DNA from: a virus
Virus record (IMG/VR): IMGVR_UViG_3300042542_001827
Location: 1 to 37,526 of that record
Length of the DNA stretch: 37,526 nt
Reading direction: 5' to 3' (one strand)
The first letter of the stretch is position 1. Every line of letters begins with the position of its first letter. The notes under the pieces were generated by a model. The model was not told the origin of the DNA. It saw nothing but the letters and a program-made list of their open reading frames with translations, and did no database searches. Below are positions 30,122 through 35,529 of the stretch, piece after piece. The translations under genes were made by a program, and so were the position numbers.

Positions 30122-30312
30122 GGGTTTTGTTTGTAAAAGGTGATTAAATTAGAAAGAACGATGTTTGCTTGGCGCATTACCATTTCGCTGGGTATCAACG
30201 GGGGCTGCGACCTTAATGTGGCGAATAGTATCGGGCGACCTTTGTCGGGCTTGCCGATAATTTGGATTTTGCTGCCGCCTACAAGGGGCGATTCGATTAA
30301 GGTTATTTTCAT
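30118..30312 (-). CDS. Small early protein, unknown function
   Basis: 64 residues: beta-rich N-terminus (MKITLIESPLVGGSKIQIIG) and a C-terminal helix (EMVMRQANIVLSNLITFY). Basic. ATGA overlap with the repeat-protein gene, and 3 bp from the upstream stop. It is the second gene of the promoter D unit. No family recognised. Confidence 0.6.
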   Translation of the reverse strand: MKITLIESPLVGGSKIQIIGKPDKGRPILFATLRSQPPLIPSEMVMRQANIVLSNLITFYKQNP

Positions 30313-30315
30313 GGC

Positions 30316-30546
30316 TTAAATTTCTTCTACTTTAACAAGGACAAAACCGTAATCTTCTTCAAAATCATTAAAGGCATGTTCGCCATCGTGCGAATGGTGA
30401 ATGATTTTGCCGCTATTTTTTTTCTCGACAATGTCGATGCAGCCCATAAAAGCATAGCCGTAACTGCCGCCTCTAACGCCATCAAGATTGATGTTTGCAA
30501 CTTTCGCATCGAATAGCTGCTGATTTGTAACTTCATAAGTTGTCAT
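30316..30546 (-). CDS. Small early protein, unknown function
   Basis: 76 residues, first gene after promoter D; ATG at 30546, 38 nt below the -7 box. Composition is acidic with Gly/His-rich centre (GVRGGSYGYAFMG; IIHHSHDGEHAF) and an acidic end. The frame shifted by one is also open for 69 codons but lacks a sensible composition. The leader is A/CA-rich (AAAAAACACACACA before ATG). Role unknown; position suggests an early host-takeover gene. Confidence 0.6.
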   Translation of the reverse strand: MTTYEVTNQQLFDAKVANINLDGVRGGSYGYAFMGCIDIVEKKNSGKIIHHSHDGEHAFNDFEEDYGFVLVKVEEI

Positions 30547-30583
30547 TGTGTGTGTTTTTTAATGGTTAATGAAATTTGTACTG

Positions 30584-30641
30584 CAAACCTAATAGTTATT
30601 TCAACACGAAATCAACAACAAGTGTTAAAAAGTGTTAAAAC
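30584..30641 (-). promoter_or_regulatory. Promoter and direct-repeat operator D
   Basis: Minus-strand -7 TAGGTTTG (30584-30591) with a weak TTTCG at the -33 place. Operator at 30621-30641 is two perfect 10-bp direct repeats AGTGTTAAAA plus C on the plus strand, set 10 bp further from the promoter than in sites A and B. It drives the early block 30546 down to ssb. Confidence 0.7.
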
Positions 30642-30663
30642 AAAAAAGCCCCGATGTGGGGCT
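30641..30663 (-). terminator. Terminator after holin-like gene
   Basis: Minus strand AGCCCC-ACATC-GGGGCT (6-bp stem) followed by TTTTTTG. It closes the late block ending with the holin-like gene at 30701 and lies directly next to operator D, separating late from early genes. Confidence 0.88.
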
Positions 30664-30700
30664 GTTGTAACAAATAAAGTATTAATTCGTTTCTAAGGGC

Positions 30701-31123
30701 TTATTCTTTGATTTTCGATACAATCCCCTTGCCCTTGCGAATGATGTCGTACAGCCTCTTTAAAAGCGTTGTACCCGTCATTTTTTCGATATTCTCATCT
30801 ATGCTCTTAAACTCAATCCCGATTAACGCAACGCCTACCGCTTTGGTCAGCACAAAAGATGTATTCACGAACTGGCCAAGAAGGTCACTAACAATGAAAA
30901 CGTCCATTACAAAGAAGGTCAAGACTACCGATTGATACATCACCATTTTCCAAACTACCTTGCTCAGCTTTTTGCTTTCGATTTTCTCACCCATTTTCTG
31001 GGCGGCCATAACCCCAAGCAAGGTGTCAAGGGTAATGAATGCGCCAACGGCAATCATGATGCCAGCAACTGGTGCAAAAAATGCAAGTATTGATGCTGAA
31101 ATGTATGCAAAGGTAGATTTCAT
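30701..31123 (-). CDS. Phage holin-like membrane protein
   Basis: 140 residues with hydrophobic segments near 5-35 (ISASILAFFAPVAGIMIAVG), 60-78 (MVMYQSVVLTFFVMDVFIV) and 88-104 (SFVLTKAVGVALIGIEF), followed by a charged tail ending KGKGIVSKIKE. The layout and EFKSIDENIEK segment resemble TcdE/holin_4-type holins. It would form the lesion that lets the amidase reach peptidoglycan. It is 14 kb from the amidase gene, an unusual split of the lysis functions, but is followed by the strong terminator at 30641-30663. Confidence 0.8.
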   Translation of the reverse strand: MKSTFAYISASILAFFAPVAGIMIAVGAFITLDTLLGVMAAQKMGEKIESKKLSKVVWKMVMYQSVVLTFFVMDVFIVSDLLGQFVNTSFVLTKAVGVALIGIEFKSIDENIEKMTGTTLLKRLYDIIRKGKGIVSKIKE

Positions 31124-31124
31124 C

Positions 31125-32135
31125 TTACGGGATATTTACTCGGTTCACGACCATTGGGGTACAGGTGTAGCACCTATCATTTGGTAGCCGCAAATTAGCC
31201 AACAAGGTCTGCATTTCGCTGTTGTAATACTGAACGTAAAGGCTGCGCTTTTCGTTGGCGTCTTCTTTGTTGATTGTGGTTACGTTGTTTAGCCTGTCGC
31301 TGAACAAGATTTCATCCATCAATTCAACCCCCGAAGCGTACAGCATTGCCCTGCGAAGCCGATTTGAAAATTGGCAAAGCCAAGTATTATCGTCACATTC
31401 GATTGAATAATTAAGGCTAACGCCGTGGGTATATCCAATCCCTACCAAATTTGTGTCAGTTAACGAACCTGTTTTGCTTGTTTCAACCGCCCTTGTAAAC
31501 AATAGGTCACTGAATCTTGACCGCCGCCCTTTGGTGCAGCTTGCACAGGCGGTTGGGTTTATCCAAGTGTCAAATGCCGCAGATATGCCAGCGTCAACGG
31601 CAACCATTAAATGAAGGTCTTGGCCGTTGGTCGGGTAGCTTTTGTTAATCAGTACCTCAGTAATCTGCCCAGCAACCGATGTAAATGGTATGGTGTCGAT
31701 TATCGTGCCCTGAATAATGTCAATTACGTAGATGTTATCCGTAACCGCCCCGGCAAAAAATATCGAAACGCTGTTTAGGTTGAATTTCAAATATGGGTAA
31801 TCGCTAACCAATATCTCAACCCCAGCATATTTGCCAACCTTGGCAGCATCGTTTGACTTATTCTCATCAAAGAAGCCTATTGTGCCTTTGTCAACTACCG
31901 AATTGAACCGACCTTTAATGTCCATAAAAGACCTAAAGTCGCTGACAATTTTATCGCCAGCACGTTCAACGGCAGCGGTCATTACATCGTAGCCGCTGGA
32001 TTGTTGGGCATCACTAACGTAGTCGGCTTGGTATAAGTCAAAGCCGGGCAGCGTAGCCAATGACACCTTGTTACTGGGCGTTGACGTGCATCCATCGGGC
32101 ACGAATATCAAATCGGTTAGACAGGTTGTTGGCAT
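31125..32135 (-). CDS. Putative neck or virion structural protein
   Basis: 336 residues, directly after the capsid block and 1 bp from the holin gene. N-terminus MPTTCLTDLIFVPDGC; later a Cys pair (TACASCTKGRR, near 193-203) and a C-terminal CYTCTPMVVNRVNI. It is beta-rich and has no enzyme motif. Position after the capsid gene suggests an abundant virion protein, for instance a major tail or decoration protein. The exact role is not shown by the sequence. Confidence 0.55.
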   Translation of the reverse strand: MPTTCLTDLIFVPDGCTSTPSNKVSLATLPGFDLYQADYVSDAQQSSGYDVMTAAVERAGDKIVSDFRSFMDIKGRFNSVVDKGTIGFFDENKSNDAAKVGKYAGVEILVSDYPYLKFNLNSVSIFFAGAVTDNIYVIDIIQGTIIDTIPFTSVAGQITEVLINKSYPTNGQDLHLMVAVDAGISAAFDTWINPTACASCTKGRRSRFSDLLFTRAVETSKTGSLTDTNLVGIGYTHGVSLNYSIECDDNTWLCQFSNRLRRAMLYASGVELMDEILFSDRLNNVTTINKEDANEKRSLYVQYYNSEMQTLLANLRLPNDRCYTCTPMVVNRVNIP

Positions 32136-32144
32136 AATGAAAAA

Positions 32145-32210
32145 TTATCGACCACCACAATTGCAGCCTCCGGGCCGTGATGTCGGTTTTGGTTTTGGTT
32201 TGTATTTCAT
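32145..32210 (-). CDS. Possible 21-residue basic CNCGG micro-protein
   Basis: ATG at 32208-32210 on the minus strand, stop at 32145, 9 bp before the structural gene starting at 32135. Product: a Lys/Pro run (KYKPKPKPTSRP) then GGCNCGGR. It begins right after the capsid terminator. No homologue can be claimed; it may be a leader peptide or noise. Confidence 0.35.
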   Translation of the reverse strand: MKYKPKPKPTSRPGGCNCGGR

Positions 32211-32213
32211 GCG

Positions 32214-32248
32214 GTTAAAAATAAGGGGGGATTGCTCCCCCCGTTATT
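32214..32248 (-). terminator. Terminator after major capsid gene
   Basis: Minus strand GGGGGGA-GCAA-TCCCCCC, a perfect 7-bp GC stem extended by AATAA/TTATT with one bulge, then TTATTTTTAA. It lies 18 bp after the capsid stop. Confidence 0.85.
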
Positions 32249-32265
32249 TGTGAATTGCAGGTAGA

Positions 32266-33333
32266 TTAAACTCCTACGAATTTCAGGATGCCGTTAACAC
32301 CTTCCAAGCGGTCACCAGCTTGGTACATGTCGGCAGGTAAGAAGATGAAGTCGTGGTTTAACGCAACCTCAAAGTTCCACACTTTGCTGTCTGCACCGTT
32401 GCAAGTGTACTCAGCACGGTAGTCGAAAGTTAATGGCAAGTTCGGATCAGGATGCTGAAGCGTACCCTGCACCAAGGTGCTGTCGTTCATCTCCAAGATG
32501 CCTTTGAATTCGTTAAACGAAATCATCTGAACGGCACCGGGGATGATTGAATAAGCAGCAGTTGGGGCTGTGTCATTTAACTGAATTCTGCGGTCGTAAC
32601 CGTAGGTAATGCCAGCTTGTTGGGCATAAAGACCAGTTGACAAACCTCCATCAGTAAATGCAGGGGGCGCAGCAGCGTTCAACGCTTTGATGTACTTCCA
32701 CCAAGTTTCACCGCCGAAAACGTAAGGCATTCCGTTGAATTCGTTAGCCATGTTCTCGAAAGCAATTACTTCGGTAGCGTCATAGTTGGGACCGCCAGCA
32801 GTCAAAACCGTATCAGCGTTTTTGAACAATGAAGTTCCAGCCGGGTTGCCATTATCAACGTCAGAAGCGAAGTTACCGCTGTTGGCGATGATTTGGATGG
32901 CTGCATTGGTTGCAACTTTACGGGCCAAAACGTCCATCATTTTGAACACCTCTTTGGCGATGTAGTTGGTGTCGGCCTCGCAGCGTTCCTCTAACTCAGA
33001 AGCAGTCAATTTGAAACCAACGTGGTAACCGTCAGAAGGGGTAAGCGAATACAAAACCGAAGTTTCGCCGTCATTAGACCAAGTGCCGCAGGTTACACGA
33101 CCGCCGTCCTGTACCATTGATTCAAGAAAACGCTGACCATAAACTACCTCAACCGTTTTGCGACCGTGATCACGAAAGTTAAGCTGGTTTTGGATAACGT
33201 CTGAGCGGTTTGGCGCAGATAAGATAAAAGAAAGCAAGGGCAAAGCCTCCGCCTTCAAATTGTCAACTCCGAAGGAGTCGAATAAAGATAGCTGCACATT
33301 AGGGCAAGCTATAAATGAAGATAATGCTGACAT
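32266..33333 (-). CDS. Probable major capsid protein
   Basis: 355 residues. Features of an HK97-fold shell protein: helical N-terminus (FGVDNLKAEALPLLSFILSA), an E-loop-like stretch (about 60-110, VVYGQRFLES to YHVGFK), a spine helix region (YIAKEVFKMMDVLARKVATN) and a beta-rich C-terminus (VALNHDFIFLPADMYQAG). It is downstream of portal and scaffold, stands alone between a 155-bp leader region and its own GC-rich terminator, and uses common codons, all fitting a very highly made protein. I saw no clear TAnnTTTG before it. The fold call is from pattern and order, not from a search. Confidence 0.8.
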   Translation of the reverse strand: MSALSSFIACPNVQLSLFDSFGVDNLKAEALPLLSFILSAPNRSDVIQNQLNFRDHGRKTVEVVYGQRFLESMVQDGGRVTCGTWSNDGETSVLYSLTPSDGYHVGFKLTASELEERCEADTNYIAKEVFKMMDVLARKVATNAAIQIIANSGNFASDVDNGNPAGTSLFKNADTVLTAGGPNYDATEVIAFENMANEFNGMPYVFGGETWWKYIKALNAAAPPAFTDGGLSTGLYAQQAGITYGYDRRIQLNDTAPTAAYSIIPGAVQMISFNEFKGILEMNDSTLVQGTLQHPDPNLPLTFDYRAEYTCNGADSKVWNFEVALNHDFIFLPADMYQAGDRLEGVNGILKFVGV

Positions 33334-33489
33334 TGTATTTGTTTTTAATTGTCATTTGTTTATGTTACCTACTTTTTCGGGGGTAACTTTGCCCGACTTT
33401 TGCGCCATTTTGGTTCGGCAGCGCAGCCGACTATCACAAATTTACCAACAATGTGGCAAATGCATTGTTTTTTTTACCAATTTTGCGTT
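33334..33489 (+). promoter_or_regulatory. Divergent control region between capsid gene and plus-strand genes
   Basis: The 155-bp gap contains two plus-strand -7-like boxes: TAACTTTG at 33384-33391, and CAATTTTG at 33478-33485, the latter only 4 nt before the ATG at 33490. The second gives a leaderless start like that at 3573. Between them a small hairpin TCGGC-AGCGCA-GCCGA is visible. The minus-strand capsid promoter is not recognisable, apart from an A/T-rich leader. Confidence 0.45.
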
Positions 33490-33777
33490 ATGGAGAACGA
33501 AATACAACAAACCAGCAAGCCCGTCATCACGTTTTTTGAACAATACGGGGGTAGAAATTGCCCAGACGGCGAACCAACCAGCAACTATCAATGCGCACCA
33601 AGGGGGCATCACAATAGCATCAAGGCATCATACAGCAAACGCATCGAATTTGCTGTTGAAATGTATGATGAACTGCGGAGGCACGGTATGAATCGTTACC
33701 AAGCAGCCACCGAAGCGGCAACCGCCTACGATATTAACGAAGATAAGTTGCTGCGGATTGCCCGAAAAACGCTATAA
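33490..33777 (+). CDS. Small plus-strand protein, possible HTH
   Basis: 95 residues from the ATG at 33490 (MENEIQQTSKPVITFFEQ). The frame is open upstream to 33349 but those codons lie over the promoter boxes and look non-coding. The C-terminal half is helical with an HTH-like pattern (MNRYQAATEAATAYDINEDK). His/Cys/Gly residues in the middle (CPDGEP; CAPRGHHN) are noticeable. It is the first of two plus-strand genes opposite the late operon, so a regulator is plausible but unproven. Confidence 0.6.
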   Translation: MENEIQQTSKPVITFFEQYGGRNCPDGEPTSNYQCAPRGHHNSIKASYSKRIEFAVEMYDELRRHGMNRYQAATEAATAYDINEDKLLRIARKTL

Positions 33778-33795
33778 TGGGGGAAAACTACCGCC

Positions 33796-33918
33796 ATGCC
33801 GTTTAAAAGTGAAGCCCAGCGAAAATTCTTGTACGCCACCAACCCAAAATTGGCTGCCGAATTTGAAAAGAAAACCCCCAAGGGCATGAAGTTGCCGAAT
33901 AAATCGGCTAAGAAGTAG
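33796..33918 (+). CDS. 40-residue phage protein, MPFKSEAQRKF family
   Basis: Small and basic: MPFKSEAQRKFLYATNP then a helix (KLAAEFEKKTP) and a basic tail (KGMKLPNKSAKK). The N-terminal pattern of F-x-S-E-A-Q-R plus a C-terminal P-x-x-x-K-K tail is recalled from very many phages as a short uncharacterised protein often near portal or capsid genes. It starts 18 bp after the 95-residue gene and ends overlapping the opposing gene by 11 bp. Confidence 0.75.
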   Translation: MPFKSEAQRKFLYATNPKLAAEFEKKTPKGMKLPNKSAKK

Positions 33919-34081
33919 GGGTTATATTGCCCTCAATATCAAGAAAGCGGTCAATAGTGTTGATGTGAAAGCCTGCGGTCAGCAGCATGCCCCGTAATGA
34001 CCGAATAATATCTTCAATGCCAGCATCGTTTGGCAGTTCGGTTGATACTTCAATATCGTAGCTTCTAATCGTAATTTTCAT
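33908..34081 (-). CDS. Small protein, unknown function
   Basis: 57 residues from the ATG at 34081 (MKITIRSYDIEVSTEL); a Met four codons upstream is possible. Beta-alpha pattern: strand, acidic loop, helix (IEDIIRSLRGMLLTAG), then HINTIDRFLD. Short proteins of this form are recalled from Bacteroidota phages with unknown role. It has its own TAGATTTG box (34110-34117). Its 3' end overlaps the opposing 40-residue gene by 11 bp. Confidence 0.65.
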   Translation of the reverse strand: MKITIRSYDIEVSTELPNDAGIEDIIRSLRGMLLTAGFHINTIDRFLDIEGNITPTS

Positions 34082-34109
34082 GTTGTCGTGCATGGCAGAA
34101 TCTTTTAAT

Positions 34110-34117
34110 CAAATCTA
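34110..34117 (-). promoter_or_regulatory. -7 box for the gene starting at 34081
   Basis: Minus-strand TAGATTTG, full match to TAnnTTTG, 28 nt before the ATG at 34081. A -33 TTTG is not clear at the usual distance. A hairpin (34126-34147) lies immediately upstream. Confidence 0.5.
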
Positions 34118-34125
34118 CAACTTTT

Positions 34126-34215
34126 GCCAGTATTTTGATTTACTGGCATTTTAAAGTTCCTCACCAATGGCGAGATAATTCGCCAAAAGGTAAAGAATAA
34201 TTGACCTTTGGCGAA
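34126..34215. promoter_or_regulatory. Non-coding block of competing hairpins
   Basis: Three inverted repeats: GCCAGTA/TACTGGC (34126-34147, 8-nt loop); TGGCGA/TCGCCA (34168-34185, 6-nt loop); and a long one, TTCGCCAAAAGGT (34179-34191) with ACCTTTGGCGAA (34204-34215), one bulged A. The second and third share the arm at 34180-34185 and cannot form together. The 226-bp gap 34094-34319 holds no gene. This could be an attenuator, a protein-binding site or a packaging or replication signal. Confidence 0.5.
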
Positions 34216-34273
34216 ATATACCCTATCGGTGATTTTTTCGCATCTATTGGTTTAGCATATACCCGATTGGGCA

Positions 34274-34298
34274 TAAAAAAGCCCCACCGAAGTAGGGC
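34274..34298 (-). terminator. Terminator after scaffold gene, UUCG tetraloop
   Basis: Minus strand AGCCCTAC-TTCG-GTGGGGCT, 8-bp stem with one G-U pair and a UUCG loop, then TTTTTTATG. It lies 22 bp after the scaffold stop. Nearly the same stem as at 2921-2950. Confidence 0.88.
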
Positions 34299-34319
34299 TG
34301 TTTGATAATTTCAGGCCGC

Positions 34320-35129
34320 TTAGATTTTGATGCCTTGGGCCCGTGCCTTTGCCAGCCATGCCTCCTTGGCAGCGGCTACCGCCGGGTTCATTTCTTTGCC
34401 GTTCACCGTTGTGGTCGTGTTCTGCTTGCCGTTTGCACCTTGGCCGCCGTTGTTTAGCTTAAAGCGTTTGGTGTCTTTTAGCGTCTTTTCAAACAACTGC
34501 TCGGCAGTTAATTGCGAAGTCGTGCCGCCTGTAACGATGTTGCCCTCCATGTCATACACCAGCAGCTTGCCGTTCTCCTTGCGAAAATCGTACTTGCCTT
34601 GGATTTGCGTCAGCCACACACCTTGCTTGACAATGGCATCTGCATCGTCAACCCAGTTGCTGGCATCAAATAAGCGTGTAACCTCTGCCTCGGTCTGCGC
34701 CTTTTCAAGTTGCTTAACAGCATCGGATTTGGCATTTTCAACAGCAGCCAGCAACTCAACTTCTTTAGCCTTTGCCGCCTCGGTCATTTCCCGAAGTTGG
34801 TCACGTTCTTTTTTGATTTGCTCAATATCGGGCTGCGACTTACCAGCCTCAATAGCTGCGGCCAATTGTTCGTTCAATGTTTGCATCTTGGCAGGCACAA
34901 GTTCTACAAGTTCATCGAATGATTTGCCCTTGCCTTCATCACCAATCAATGCCTTTAGCTTGTTTTCGGCCGTGCCCCGTGCCTTGCCGAAGGTAGCGTT
35001 GATTTCTTTCAGGTGAGTTTCCCTGTCGATAAACCTTTCGCCAAGGGCAGTCCTAATCGTGTCCTCGTTGGCATCTTCGGCAATTTGAATGCCCGTTAGT
35101 TTTTCAAAGATTTCCTTATTGATTTCCAT
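34320..35129 (-). CDS. Scaffolding protein, coiled coil (GP20-like)
   Basis: 269 residues. Long coiled coil at about 80-150 (QTLNEQLAAAIEAG; IKKERDQLREMTEAAKAKEVE), an N-terminal helical region and a C-terminal alternate segment (GKYDFRKENGKLLVYDMEGN) followed by Gln/Asn/Thr-rich linker and a basic end (AWLAKARAQGIKI). This is the layout of phage scaffold proteins of the minor structural GP20 type, which guide capsid assembly and leave. It lies between portal and capsid genes and overlaps the upstream gene by 14 bp. Confidence 0.82.
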   Translation of the reverse strand: MEINKEIFEKLTGIQIAEDANEDTIRTALGERFIDRETHLKEINATFGKARGTAENKLKALIGDEGKGKSFDELVELVPAKMQTLNEQLAAAIEAGKSQPDIEQIKKERDQLREMTEAAKAKEVELLAAVENAKSDAVKQLEKAQTEAEVTRLFDASNWVDDADAIVKQGVWLTQIQGKYDFRKENGKLLVYDMEGNIVTGGTTSQLTAEQLFEKTLKDTKRFKLNNGGQGANGKQNTTTTVNGKEMNPAVAAAKEAWLAKARAQGIKI

Positions 35130-35514
35130 CGGTTGTTGTTTTAGTGGTTCTTGTTTTTTTGTTACCTTCTAACTGCGCTTGTAGTTCGGCAATTCTCGCC
35201 TGCAGTTCGGCCTCCTTGCGTTCTGCATCGGTTAGCCTGTTTTCAAGCGAAGTCAGTAGTTGGGTTTGCTGTTCGGCTTGGTCGATAAACTTGCGGTCAA
35301 TGTTGTACCCGTTGAAGTTCTTGGCTTCCCAATCCTCAACAAGCATATAACCCAATGCGCCGAATTTGGCTTTCATTTCGGCTATCTTTGGCCATGCCCG
35401 TTTTGGGACTTCAAGTTTTCTGCCAAAGTTGGCAGGTTTGCCGGGATTATGCGTCCTCTCGGCTTGGTGTTTAGCTACACGGATGAAGGTGTAGCTTTCT
35501 CGAATTTGCGTCAT
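35116..35514 (-). CDS. Coiled-coil protein between portal and scaffold
   Basis: 132 residues. The N-terminal 80 residues (SYTFIRVAKHQAERTHNPGKP; YMLVEDWEAKNFNGYNI) look globular. Residues 85-115 are coiled coil (LTDAERKEAELQARIAELQ), and the end is basic and Thr-rich. It overlaps the scaffold gene by 14 bp and follows the portal by 15 bp. It may assist portal-capsid assembly. Family not recognised. Confidence 0.6.
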   Translation of the reverse strand: MTQIRESYTFIRVAKHQAERTHNPGKPANFGRKLEVPKRAWPKIAEMKAKFGALGYMLVEDWEAKNFNGYNIDRKFIDQAEQQTQLLTSLENRLTDAERKEAELQARIAELQAQLEGNKKTRTTKTTTDGNQ

Positions 35515-35529
35515 ATTTTAGCATTTTGT

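Noticed and set aside
33384-33391. TAACTTTG as promoter for the capsid gene
   Set aside because: It reads on the plus strand, away from the capsid gene; no matching minus-strand box was found.
34327-35016. 229-codon plus-strand open frame
   Set aside because: It is the antisense shadow of the coiled-coil scaffold gene, rich in Ser/Ala from the Lys/Glu codons of the other strand, and has no promoter or family pattern.
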